A DNA stretch of 64,000 bases from Paratinospora sagittata (GCA_035771175.1 CM069611.1:17309366-17373365); one strand, 5' to 3'; positions 22,223 to 33,897 are shown, counted from the first letter of the stretch. Notes: generated from the letters alone by a model not told the origin. Translations and numbers: made by a program.

Positions 22223-24502
22223 CTATGATCGGCTCCAAGAACAGACTTTTCTTTTACGTCGACATTTACAAAACACTTGTAACTGTGGAGGATCTTTTAA
22301 ATTGGTTGGGAAGGTCATTAATAAGCTACAAAGGATCTTCAAACACATGTGGGTCGTGATCGGGACTGTCGTGTATGTGCTCGTGACTCTCATGTATAGG
22401 AGAGAAAGGTAAAGACTCCTCATCTTGGACATCAACATTAATCTCATGTTGTGCGCGTCCTTGTCCCCGTCCCCCTCCCCGTCCTCATCCTCGTTGTGGA
22501 CATGTACGTCCAAGCCCATGCCCACGAACATTACTCTCATTTGCAAATGGTAGATCCTCCCGAGGGTCAGGCTGTTGATCATCTCGAGTGTCATGCACTT
22601 CATCGACTGGTGAGACGACGATATCATCAAAATTGATGCCTCGATCTGCTGAAGTGAAAGGTTCCTGATCCGTATGATGTACCACTCTGTGCAATCGATG
22701 ATCCAGCTACATAGCCTTCATGAAGTTAGAACACATGGATTGAATAAATGGATCCCCAGTAGGACCCACATGGTGATACATATGTTCTACCCAAGTTACC
22801 TGAAAGCATAATTGACTAACTTACAATATAATAAAAAAGTGCACCCTGCTGACTACTAGATCATTGAGTAATATGGCGATACCACTACATATAGTCCGCA
22901 TCATAGTAATCGACAACATTTGCGATCCTAGGACCGGTAGCAAGAAGTTGATATTGTCGATCCCAAATCTGTAAGTACCTTCAAAGGTATGTAGCCTAAT
23001 TTCTCATAGAAGAGGTGCGTAAAGTAGTCTAGTGAAGAGATCTCTTTGTGTCACAATCCTCTGGAATCGATTGTCTCATACAGAATTGTCGAAGGACTCT
23101 ATTGGAAAAGAGTCATTCCATAATATGAAACCCAATGGGTTGTACTCTACTCTGCCAAACTGCTTGGTCTCGTTGATAATAAATTGGCATGATGCTAAGG
23201 ACATCATCAACTTCATATGATTCCCATATTACCTAAAGCAGAAAACTAAACAATATTTAGAACATGACTAAGATTTTACACATGTAAATTATATTATATT
23301 CATTACCTACTCTTGAAGTTGGATGTCGAGTGCTTTCCGGTAATGTGGCAGCACATGTGTCGAAACTTCTCTCACTGCGAATGCATCTCTCCACCTAAAT
23401 ATTTATTAATTCATGAATACAAATAAAACATCACTATTTGTTCAAAATAAAGAACACCTTAGACAAATTTTGCTCCAACAAAAAAGAAGATGTTACCTCG
23501 TCCCAAGTGGTCTTTTTGGTAGTATAACTTAATCCACATACACAATGTCATCAAAATTGAAATGCATACACCACAGAGATGCAATATGTGATAATCTTTC
23601 CCATGCCCACAACTGTAATAATTTCGGTGGTTCAGAGATCTCGTGTGGTTTCCCATGTGTTGGATGACACAACTCTCGGTATAACCAAGCTAGACATGTA
23701 CTACCCCAACTATACTTTTCAGTCGTCCTGAAGTCTGCTAATAGTGGGAGAAACATCAAATGGACCAAATTGTTTGATTTACCAAAAAATAGGCATCCTC
23801 CTATTAGCTGCAGAATATACGACCGTACATATCGTTGGACCACAACCTGGTCGAAGTTCACAAGTGGATAAAAATCGTCATTAGAATCATCTAGATCATG
23901 CAAAACCAACTCATCATCAGTAGGACCTGGTCGAGGAACCATCTGTGCTAACTCACTCATCTTCAACTTTGCACCTTTCATTTGTTGCTGGGTAGGTCTG
24001 AAGCCCAACAACTCCTCGCACACTGCAAACCGGTCATGTCGAGTACATCCCGTCACAAGTAGACCATCAACCCGAAGTTCCAACTGGACCTCTACATCTT
24101 GCAATGTAATGGTGCACTCTCCATGAGACAGGTGAAAAATGAGTCTCTAGTCTCCACCTCTCAACAAAGGCAATAATCAACTGCTAATCAAGTGTAATAA
24201 ACCCTACTCGAGCCACTTCATAAAAATTCGCTTGTTGTAGAGTTTGAATAAGCATACTATGGGTAGGCATATTACGGTGTAGGGATGCATCACGACGCCT
24301 AGCACGCATATGATGTCCATGTTGTTTAAGATCACAATGGACATGCAATTGAAGTTAAACAAAATTGGCTAGTACGACATTTAATGAACAGATAAACAAA
24401 AATTTATTGCTAGGAAAAACATGCCGTCTCGTCCCACACAATAGATGATCTATGTTTATCCTGCATATATAGGATAGAAGGATCAGATGGACTCAAATCC
24501 AT
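22223..24502 (-). pseudogene. Plant mobile domain (PMD/MAIN-like) gene, degraded
   Basis: From the ATG at 24502: MDLSPSDPSILYMQDKHRSS; then about 24330-24200 RNMPTHSMLIQTLQQANFYE and VARVGFIT, with a TAG near 24184 and a frameshift near 24135; then an open 191-residue block with LELRVDGLLVTGCT, YILQLIGGCLFFGKSNNLVH, YSWGSTCLAWLYREL and LLQLWAWERL. Further downstream YLQIWDRQYQLLATGPRIAN (about 22985-22925) and an acidic tail. These are hallmarks of the PMD family (Pfam PF10536), which in plants occurs both as host genes and as cargo of MULE and gypsy elements. It follows the MULE transposase on the same strand, so it is most likely the element's second gene. A possible exon structure was not resolved. 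Confidence 0.85.
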
Positions 24503-25032
24503 ACCACTTGCAAAGACAAGTGAAAATATTATAAGGCGTATACAATTTACTTTCTTCATAATAAATATTACAAGTGAAAATCTATATTACATACGAGACA
24601 ATGGAACAAAAGGATCGGATGGACCGGAATTAGACAGATCGAGATCCACACCACCTGGAAAAAATCATAATGCTCATAAAAAAATCCTAATCGTGATATT
24701 TAACATTACGAATGAAAAAAATCACAATGCATACTCGTATAATGGTATGATGGGTCAAAACTCCAATGATCGGATGGATGAAAATCAGACAGACCGAGAT
24801 CCATATTTGCTGCAAATGCAATGAGTTAACAATTAATTACAGCCGGAGTTGCTCTATATCACATAAAAAAGAAACGCATAACAACATTCTAGCACATACT
24901 CATGCCAAAAAATCCATTAGAAATTCATAATGCGTATACATAAAAGAAAAGGTTTATAACATTACAGTGCACACCCATAAGAGTCACATGATTACAGCCG
25001 TACAATACATCTCACATTACAATTAGCACATG
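24503..25032. other. Spacer between MULE transposase and PMD gene
   Basis: AT-rich, no long frame. Two diverged copies (about 24592-24663 and 24735-24812) of the segment that also forms the start of the PMD gene (about 24450-24515) share 'aaaggatcggatgga', 'agaccgagatccata' and neighbouring bases. Confidence 0.5.
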
Positions 25033-26449
25033 TTATGAGTTTAAGGAAGATTGCTCTCCCTGCAAGCTTGGACATTTTTTCCTATTATGTCCATGTTGAT
25101 GACAGTATCCACATAAAATCTTCTCACTTGGTTCGCGCCAATCCATCTCATTTCTAATCTTCTTCGAAACTGGTCGTTCTTTTTTACGTTTCGTGAGAGT
25201 AGGCGGTCGAAGTACTGAAATATATGTCAACGATGGCCAATAGTCTTCATGTGGGATGCCTTTGAATGAGGCGGAGTAACATCTTATAAAAGTATCCCAA
25301 TGATAATAATCTTTCACTTAACTCTAATGATCAATTCTAGCAAAGGAGCACATAGCAAGGACATGCGAGCAAGGAATGCTAAAACACTATCACTTCTGAC
25401 AGCTGCAAGTCCTATTAGAGAGATTCACAACTTCTTTATGGTTGCCCCTATCCATATAAAACCCACTACAACTAGCCATCACCTCAAACTCTCCTTGCAC
25501 CCTATCAATAAGTGTTGCATGATGTCCTTTTTATTTTTCATGCCATCGGTTGAGCAACGTCATTGCATAGGCAATATACGTCTAGCCTTGTTTCAAAGCT
25601 TCCTCATACTCTAGTCTCCTTGATTCAAAGTATGCAATGCATCGATTGGTAACATTTTAGCACCTTTGAGCACACCATTGAAACACTCTGCATTGAAGTA
25701 CACAAAAAAGGTTTTGAATTTTTTCATATTGCAGTAATTAACAAATAGGTGAAAATAATGTTTAAACATCCTACCTATGAGGTTCGTAGTCATCCAACTA
25801 TATTGATAACCCTCATCGTATGCTTGTGTCCATTTCTTCTTATCAATCTTAGAAAGCCATCTCTGAGCTTCAGGATTTCAATGTTATAATATGATCTAGA
25901 TATGCATTGAACTTTCATGGTTGGTGTTGTTTGCCTGCTTGCCTTACTAATTTTTTTAATTCCTTGTTCTTAAACTTTGTATTCAAATTGCTAACCACAT
26001 GACGCAAACAATACCTATGGTGCCCAAGAGGCTCGCACCAACTATTAGAAGGTTGCTTCATTGCACTTTTATTCCATGATGTCGGTCAGATATCACCCAA
26101 ATCCCAGTTCTATTAGTTACACATGAGCGCAATTTTTTCATAAACTAACCCCATGAATCTGTTGATTCGTTTGCTACAACGGCAAATGCAAGTGGGAAGA
26201 CATGTCCATTACTATCGACTGATGTTGCTATCAAGAGCTTCGCCTCATACTTTCCATATAAATGGGTGCCATCAATTTGAATAATGGGTCTATAATATTT
26301 GAAACCTTCAATGCAAGGGTCAAATGCCCCAAAAAACAGCTTGAACTCCACTAATCCCTATTTCAGTGGACTTTCCTCCAATTCTACTTGTGTCTTTGGA
26401 TTCGTTTGTACAAGTACATCTTTCCACTTACGAAGCATCTGATATGATG
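25033..26449 (-). pseudogene. MULE (mudrA-like) transposase, C-terminal part
   Basis: The transposase catalytic region reads FKYYRPIIQIDGTHLYGKYE, KLLIATSVDSNGHVFPLAFA and NESTDSWG on the minus strand (about 26145-26351), typical of the MULE transposase domain (PF10551) with its first catalytic Asp in the DGTHL motif. Then come broken frames (WTQAYDEGYQYSWMTTNL; CFNGVLKGAKMLPIDAL) and a C-terminal zinc knuckle CGYCHQHGHNRKKC at about 25080-25120. Several stops and frameshifts make it inactive. The N-terminal half continues at 29960 beyond a 3.5-kb insertion. Confidence 0.88.
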
Positions 26450-29400
26450 TGTGACGCCCCGAAAATTATTTCATCTAGCCCATAACCCAATTGCATTTTG
26501 CCCAAACTCTATGTGTTGCCTTGATATGTTTGGTGTTTGTTTGATGGTTGTTTAATGTTTGTATATTTGATGCTTGATAATGTATATAAATATGGGCATT
26601 ATAAATTGTATATGGGTCATGTTAAATTAAAGTATAATGCATATGTTATTATTTATGCATGGGCCCATTAAACCATGAATTGATATGGGTTAGGAGTGAT
26701 TAAATAAAAGGATAAATGAGAATGAAAATTTGGTGTATTAAATGATTGGACATTTAAAATACATGGGAGCATGAGATTGGTTAAAGTACATGTGGTTGGT
26801 ATGGGTAGTATGAGACCAACACATGTCAAGTTGGTGCAAGAGAATGGACAAGTGTCCCATGCCCCATTTCTCTTCTCCAACACATGTCAAGTTGGTGCAT
26901 GAGACCAACACATGTCAAGTTGGTGCATGAGACCAACACATGTCAAGTTGGTGCATGAGAATGGACAAGTGTCCCATGCCCCATTTCTCTTCTCCAACAC
27001 ATGTCAAGTTGGTGCATGAAAATGGACAAGTGTCCCATGCCCCATTTCTCTTCTCCAACACATGTCAAGTTGGTGCATGATACCAACACATGTCAAGTTG
27101 GTGCATGAGAATGGACAAGTGTCCCATGCCTCATTTCTCTTCTCCAATACATGTCAAGTTGGTGCATGAAAATGGACAAGTGTCCCATGCCCCATTTCTC
27201 CTCACCAACACATGTCAAGGTTGGTGCATGAGAGTGGACAAGTGTCCCATGCCCTACTTCTCTTCTCCAAGGAAGTCCTAGAGGGTGAGATGAGTAGAGA
27301 GAAAGGAAAAAAGAAGAGAAAGGAAAGAAGAAGAGAAAGAAAGAGGGAGTTGCTTTGAGGAAAAATCTCAGCAACGTTTTCATCAAAGAGTAGGATCTTA
27401 GGGATATATGGTCAGATTGATCTCAAACTTTGTCACCAAGTTCTTAGCTTATGGTTAGTCATTCTGGTTGGTGGAGATCTTGATTGGAGGTTTCGTTTGA
27501 GAGATCTAACCACTCAAACAAAGCTGGGCAGAAAGTCTGGATTTCTTGCGCAGTTTGGATCAAAGTAATAGATCTCCTAAATCTACCGTTGGATGGATAT
27601 GATATTTGGTAATGTGGTACAACTGATATTTCTGGAGTATGAACGGTGGAGATGTGTATGAGTTAAGTAGTTTGTGTGATATAGTCATCTAAGATCGAGT
27701 ATTTGCAGCAGGAAAGGAGAAATTGTCTGATTTGAGACTTGTTCATCAAAGAGGCTAATCATTTTGGTCCACCGTTGGATTGAGCTGATTTTTGGACAGA
27801 AGGTTTGTCTCTTAACATACTTCAATCTGTACGGTTGATTGTGTGATTAAATATTTCTGTTAGTAGATTGAGACACCTGAACAGAATATTAAATGAAGAA
27901 TTGGTAGGGTTGCTTGTATTAGACCTAAATTTAGAATATGAACTTAGACCTTTCCAAATAGCTTGCATGTCAACTATGTTGGCCTAGTTGCCATTGTTGA
28001 TGAACCCATGACGCAAAATCAGTGATATACATGGCTAAACATGGTGACCCAGTGTAAATCGGCAATATGACCTAAGTATGGAAAATTTCATATTTTAGGG
28101 CTTTTGATGCTTTTGGCCTAGAATCATTGAATTGATGCAACTTATGTTTAATTAAGCATGATTAGGGTTGATTATGCTACTGATTTGGTGGTTGTGACCA
28201 TATCATGGGTTATGCCTACTTGTGATCAAATGGCCCAATTTGAGCATGTTTATGCCTAAGTAATTGAAAATCAGTATTTTTGATTAATAGAATGGTTTAT
28301 GTATGAGAACTATGCATTAGAGGCCTAAGTCATGTGATTTGAGTTGAATGGTGGGATTAGATGGGATTTAGGCCTATTGTCTATATGTGGGCTGATTTAG
28401 GGTTGATGTGTAATGTCTATGCGATTGAGCATAGAAATTAATGTATGGTTGGATATTGATGAATGTTTCAGGACCTTGAATGGATTGATTCGGTTTGGTG
28501 TCTGTGTGTGGTTAGATACTCTCGCGAGGCTTGGTTGTGAGTAGACTTCATTTATGATTATATCTTTTATGTCATCATATCACTTATATATATATTGTAT
28601 GTTGAAAGCATGAATGTGTCATAATGTTTTGAATGATGCATTGATTTGAGAAAACCTTATGACTTTGGTTGGGCCCATCTATCTGGCTAATAGGGGGACT
28701 TAACCTTGTCATAGGAGGGTTTTAAAAAGGAAATATTTGGGGATGAGAACGGTACGGTGAAATAGACGTGCACTAGTAACCCCAAATTAACATGATTGGG
28801 GATGAGAATGGTACGGTGAAATAGACGTGCACTAGTAACCCCAATGCATGTGGAATGTGGATCCAAATTGATAAGCTTTTACTTGCATCGAACTTATTAT
28901 AAATGTTTTATATCTATATGTTATGAGCTTTTAATCATGCTACACATTGGCATGTATACATGATATTTATTGATGAGTATTGATAGCATATTTGAATTCT
29001 ATTCACTGGGCACCTTTGGCTCACCCTCATTTTCCTCTTTCAGGTCCTTCTGTCTTGAATAAGGGCAAATGAGTAGTCATATCTTGATGGCCTTGCCGGC
29101 GAGAGAATCCAAGGCCTCGATGTGAGTTGAGAGGCATTTTTATTGAATTGTGTTTTAAATTATGATGTATTATATTTTGGACTATGTAATTATAACACTT
29201 ACCACATTGTAGTATGGGTGAGTTGGGACTTGTTAGATAAACCATGTGGGCATATGAAGGTTTTATTAATGGTTCATTTTTTTATAGATTATCTCTTGTC
29301 TTTGATGATTAATACGGTTGGTAGTTTCGTTTAGTACCTTTTTATATTATGTCGTTGTTTGGGATAAGGCTCGTAGGGTCTCAACCACCTTACTGGGATT

Positions 29401-29491
29401 GAGGATTGGTTGGAGATGCTTACGCCGGGCGTCCCGCCCCGGCATTCCGCATGCCATTCCTAGCGGGGTTGGTGGTCTGGGGTGCGGTTTT
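26450..29491 (+). mobile_element. Long solo LTR (copy 2) inserted in MULE transposase
   Basis: It starts TGTGACGCCCCGAAAATTAT and runs parallel to 16009-19076 to the block 'ggggttggtggtctggggtgcgg', after which it meets the foldback element. TSD TGATG lies at 26445-26449, and again only after the foldback at 29960-29964. Removing both reconnects the MULE frame between FGDWETS and SYQMLRKW-type sequence. It contains a copy-specific tandem expansion. Confidence 0.8.
26810..27250. repeat. CCAACACATGTCAAGTTGGTGCATGA tandem repeat
   Basis: About eight occurrences of ACACATGTCAAGTTGGTGCA, most followed by GAATGGACAAGTGTCCCATG and CCCCATTTCTCTTCTCC, giving full units of about 60 bp and shorter units of about 27 bp. 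The sister LTR has a single copy (about 16377-16440). Overlapping frames here are artefacts of the repeat. Confidence 0.92.
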
Positions 29492-29666
29492 TGTCACGCC
29501 TGGGTTGCACACAGTGCCCCCTACCTAGGGTGATGGGTACCTCCTACTTGAGCGTACCCCAGCCATAGCACCACATAATATTGTCTCATCTGGGTTGCAC
29601 AAGCGCCCCATACCCAGATCATTTTTGTCTGTACTATTCATTCATGAATAGTATAGGGCCTCCCCT

Positions 29667-29729
29667 AGATTCAAACTCACAACCTCCTTACAAGGTTTGA
29701 TTTCGCAATCTGAGTAACCACTAAGCCAT
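29667..29729 (-). promoter_or_regulatory. tRNA-like internal Pol III boxes, minus arm
   Basis: Minus strand: ATGGCTTAGTGGTTACTCA (29711-29729) fits the A box TGGCNNAGTGG; GTGAGTTTGAATCT (29667-29680) is a B box with one change from GGTTCGANTCC. The spacing is close to that in tRNA genes. No cloverleaf with intact acceptor stem was recognised, so this is not called a tRNA. Confidence 0.6.
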
Positions 29730-29732
29730 TTG

Positions 29733-29796
29733 TCTCAGTGGTTACTCAGATTGCGAAATCTAACTCCTTAAGGGAGGTTACGAGTTCGAATCTGGG
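29733..29796 (+). promoter_or_regulatory. tRNA-like internal Pol III boxes, plus arm
   Basis: TCTCAGTGGTTACTCAG (29733-29749, A-box-like) and GTTACGAGTTCGAATCTGGG (29777-29796, containing GAGTTCGAATC, a good B box). Mirror image of the minus arm. Confidence 0.6.
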
Positions 29797-29959
29797 GGAG
29801 GCCCTCCCTGTGCTGTGGATTGTGCAGGGGGTAAAGGACACTGTGCTGTAGATTGTACAGTGGAGACAATATTATGGATCCATAATGGCTGGAGTATGCC
29901 CTGCGGGGGGTACTCATCACCTTGGGTAGGGGGCACTACGGTGCAACCCAGGCATGACA

Positions 29960-31080
29960 TGATGTTTCCCAGTCACCAAAAATCTTCACAAAAGCTTTTA
30001 TCTTAGCCTGCCATACCCTTTTATAGTGAACGTCATATCCAAATTTATCTCTCACAGTCTGGTACAAAGTAGCTACAGAAATGGTTGGGCTACCGATGAA
30101 CCAAATTGAAAACCTATGCACATATCAAGTTAGAATCGAGCTGGAAATGATCTTGTGATAATCCTTCGTAAACACGTGTGAGTTGCATGGTACTTAATAA
30201 CCTCCCAAAAACCATGCGACTTGCGTTTACATGCACGCAACATCCATTTGCAACCATCGCTGACTTGCTTGCAACACATAGCCTAAGATTTCTTATCAGA
30301 GTCAATAACTACAAATTCTTGGTGATGCTTAATACAATATCATTTCATTGTATTTTGTAAGTCATATTTATTGTTAAACCTTAGTCCTTTATACAATTCA
30401 CCAATGTAGTTTTGTCAGGCTCCACGCCGCAACAAATGCTCGTCAGCTGTTACATTAACTGCATAGAAGTCTATATTGTAGTACATCGAAGTTGGTATCT
30501 CATACCCTGACATAGTTTCTACTCCTGTTCTTGGTTCCATAACAAGTGCATTTTCATCAATCACATCATCAAGTGATCCAGATGGATCATAAGAAGGATC
30601 ATGTACATCCTGCACTTGGTCATCTACACGGGCATCATCCTCTTCATTCTCATTATCCGCTCCGAGTTCGTCCGAATCATTCTCGTTTGGAGGCTCGAAT
30701 GGTTGAGATTGAGTGAAAAAATATGGTATAGTGTCACCACCAACCATTCCATCTCTTGCATCACCATCTCGTACCTTATTATGTACCACCTCATCTTCGT
30801 TGTGATACGTCGATTGACTGTAATCACTCTGCAAGGCTGGTTGCACACTAGGACCTTCATCCGCGGTAATATGTTGAATAGCCAAGTACATCTCTATGGT
30901 AGTAAAAGGTGAAAATTGAGACAGAACTTGCCACATGAATTGTATGCTCTGATCATTAAAAATTGGTAAGGGTTTGAAGAAACATGTTCCACTTCCTAAA
31001 AAAATTGGGTAGCAATACATTATACTTAATCGTGTCAATCGACGGTTTATTGACAGTGTCTCCCGTATAACGCGTTCCAA
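29960..31080 (-). pseudogene. MULE (mudrA-like) transposase, N-terminal part
   Basis: An open 221-residue frame from 31080 starts MERVIRETLSINRRLTRL and has the acidic linker usual in these proteins (NENDSDELGADNENEEDDAR). After its stop, a MuDR DNA-binding block (PF03108) follows in other frames: NKYDLQNTMKYYCIKHHQEF, KQVSDGCKWMLRACKRKSHG, then YQTVRDKFGYDVHYKRVWQA and KIFGDWE. The order MuDR then transposase domain matches the family. The gene resumes at 26449. No terminal inverted repeats of the MULE could be fixed. Confidence 0.85.
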
Positions 31081-32559
31081 TTTGCTAATATTTGCTCTTA
31101 TTTTAACTATAATACCAATAGAAGGGTCACAACTATAATTAACTTTGTTAGGTCAGTGTACCATTTTTTCATTCATGTAACATATAATGAAGACAATTCT
31201 ATCATCCATAATGTACCCTAAACATCCATAAAATATATAAAAATTTAGCAACAACAAAGTTAAAATCATGTAGGAATTAAAATTATACAAAACCGAAAGA
31301 TAAAATCAATCATTTAAAAAGAAGCTAGAGATTTAGTCGGATTTACCCAATAAACATTTAAAAAGTGGCCAAAATATGTTGAGTAGGTGTTTTTTAATCA
31401 TGAAAATGCACCGTGGAAGGTTGTCAACGAAAATATGAAAGACGAACAAAAGGGAGCAAGTTGCAGATATCTTTATGAGTGATGAGGAACTCGTTTTTAA
31501 CTGAAAATGTATTAATGTTAAAAATGTATTAGTTAATATCTATTAAGTTTTGTAAATAAATAATTAATCATAACCTAACCTAACAGTTTGGTTTAATGAT
31601 TCGAACATTAAAATGGTATTACTTGATTTTATCCTTAGAAGTTATGTTTGCTTTGGTTAAAATAAAATCTTTTAAGTTTTTTAAAACATTCTACATAAAA
31701 TAAATGAACTATATAAATACAATACTTTAATTAATTATTTGATAAAGTTATATTATATATCCTCCACTGTCATCTTTTAAGTTAAAAAAAAAAAAGTCAT
31801 GTCAAGCCTAAATTTAATAAATTCAAGATCGAATTGAAATAAATTGATTCAATTTGATTATCTCATATTACATGTCATGTGCGTGATTGAAAAAAATCTG
31901 ACAAACACAAGTGATTGAGTATTGATCAATCACTAACTCTAATTTTGCTTTTTCAAATCATAAAAAATGTGTCACTTGCTTGTACAAAATAACTGTTGAT
32001 CAAGGCCAAAAGAAAAGGATCATCAAATGTACATGATATCCATTCCTGAGTTGACTCACTCATAAATTACCGGTAGCTCCTTTTAAAAACTGGAATTGGC
32101 TTCTGCGGGCGTTTAACTCACCTTGTTAGGCTCAGTGACGACGAGTTCCTCATCAGGACCCAAAGCGATACATTAATATTAAAAATAGGATCATATTTCA
32201 TATTTCAAACAAAAGGGTCATTTAACAATAAGATCATCAAATATATTAAAAATTAACAAAAACCTAAAAAAACCCAATTACTAAAATATTAATATTCAAC
32301 TTTCTATTTTTTCGCTAGTTAATATTAAATTATTAGAATATTGCTAATATTATACTTTCAAGTAAAAAAAATATAGTTCTATTATCAAAACCAAACACAA
32401 CAATAATAAAGATTGAATTGAGATCTTTAAAATCAATAAAAAAAACCTAAAAATATTAGTCAAAAACAACAACAATAATTAAATAAACATCTCCAAAATC
32501 AATAAAACCCTAAAAAATTAGTTACTTTCAACTAAAAAAAGGAATAGAATCAAACCAAA
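31081..32559. other. Gene-free AT-rich stretch right of the MULE
   Basis: No coding region. A 14-bp perfect inverted repeat, GATGAGGAACTCGT at 31481-31494 and ACGAGTTCCTCATC at 32141-32154, could mark a small DNA element, but no TSD is seen. The remainder is low-complexity A/T sequence. Confidence 0.5.
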
Positions 32560-33652
32560 TATGTTGAATGTCGGAGAGATATAGGAAGATGCTGAAGAGA
32601 GCGCTGCCAGAAAGAAGACGCTGGAGAGATCCGCCGTATCAAGACGCTGATGGAACAATGTTAGAAAATTGAAAAAGAAACTGTCACCTGACCACTGACA
32701 TTTCAGTCGCATGATCAGAGGATCTCTAACTATTTTTATTCTTTTGCAAACTGAATTCAACCAGAACACTTTCACAAACACTGATCTTATCATTTTTATG
32801 AAAGATTAAGATTGTTTTGACTCAACGTTTCAAATTCATTTTGAATTTGAACACAATGTTCTTGGCGCACAATCTGCTCTATAAAGAAGAGAATTTCAAA
32901 TTCGAAGAAGAAAACTTTTGATCTGAGCAAAAAACATTTTGAATGTTAGTCGATCTTTCAATTTCAAATTCTGTCAGTTTGTGAAATTTAATTTTCTTTA
33001 CAAAAATGTTTTTCATCGAGTGCTTATCTTATACATCTTGTCTTTGAAAAACTTAGTACTCGACCTTTTTAGCTGATTTAAACTTATATTTTTCACTTCT
33101 CAAAGAAGTGTTTATCGAGTAAAAGGTTCATAGGATTCAATGTACTTAATTATATATCATTTATCTGAATTGAGTTGTAACTGCAATTGTGAAAGTTGCA
33201 GAAAGTTATCCTTATAAGTTAGGAAGCTAGTGGTTTTCTCACACCTGTGAAGTTGAGAGTGTGGGTCGTCTTGCACCTGTGAAGCCAAAAGTGTAGGTAG
33301 TCTCACACCTGTGAAGTTGAGAATATAGGTAGTCTTGCACCTGTGAAGTCAAGAGTGTAGGTAGATCTTAAGCCTGTAAGTTGAGGGTAACGGTGGTTCT
33401 CAAGCCTGTGAAATTGAGAAAATGCAACGATTTGGTCTTCAGCCATAAGAAGATTCATTAGTGAGGTTTGAAATCCTGACTAAGGAGGTTAGATAGTAGA
33501 TGTAGGCATATCGTTAAACCACTATAAATCATTTGTGTAATCTATTTATTTTTTGCACTGTGTATTTGCCATTTCACTGCAAGCTTTTCTTAAAGTTTTT
33601 AACTGACTATAGTGTCCAATTCACCCCCCTCTTGGACATTCCTGGGCTAACA
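32560..33652 (+). mobile_element. Copia-type LTR fragment, plus orientation
   Basis: It ends GGGCTAACA, preceded by CCAATTCACCCCCCTCTTGG, and contains AGGTTAGATAGTAGATGTAG, a signature shared with 43980-44137 and, reversed, with 33898-34100 and 51112-51330. Four 'cacctgtgaag' / 'gcctgtgaag' repeats occur at 33240-33420. This resembles Sirevirus-class (SIRE/Maximus) LTR ends, from memory. The 5' limit is uncertain and the copy seems truncated. Confidence 0.65.
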
Positions 33653-33897
33653 AGACCTCCTTTTCGGACGAAGGGGTAGGCAGAGTCAGGCTGGGGCAGT
33701 AGATCCAACCTGGTTAGATTAAGCAGAAGTTCGACCATAAGCTTTCCAAACCAGTCGTTGCCGAACAAGTAACAATTTATCTTCATCCGTCAATGCGGGC
33801 GGCAAAGCCATCCTCAACCTTGAACGAGGCGATCAGGAACGCATACTCATAAAACACCTCGTGAACATCCTCCGCTGTCATAACAGACGCATATTCC
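33653..33897 (-). pseudogene. Transposon ORF fragment, downstream piece
   Basis: The minus strand reads EYASVMTAEDVHEVFYEYAF and LIASFKVEDGFAAR before a stop. It continues in frame from 36602-36790 once the LTR at 33898-36601 and one copy of its TSD ATTCC are removed. The Ser/Asp-rich beginning followed by a TAEDV helix resembles N-termini of ORFs in Tat-like gypsy elements ('transposase, putative, gypsy type'), but I could not identify it firmly. Confidence 0.5.

Larger units (their letters stand above)
29492..29959. mobile_element. Foldback element with head-to-head tRNA-like arms
   Basis: The ends are inverted: TGTCACGCCTGGGTTGCA at 29492 and TGCAACCCAGGCATGACA at 29942-29959. The inner arms also pair: GGTTACTCAGATTGCGAAAT occurs on the plus strand at 29740 and as its complement from about 29698. 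Each arm carries an A-box-like and a B-box-like promoter element of a tRNA gene, pointing outward from the centre near 29731. The left end is preceded by TTTTT, i.e. an A tail on the minus arm. This fits two SINE-like units joined head to head, or an inverted-repeat DNA element that captured a tRNA. No protein is encoded. Confidence 0.75.

Noticed and set aside
27093..27386. Overlapping frames on both strands near 27090-27390
   Set aside because: They follow the ACACATGTCAAG tandem repeat and are absent from the sister LTR.
29667..29796. Functional tRNA genes
   Set aside because: Good A and B boxes occur, but no cloverleaf with paired acceptor and anticodon stems was evident and the units are embedded in inverted-repeat elements; called tRNA-like instead.
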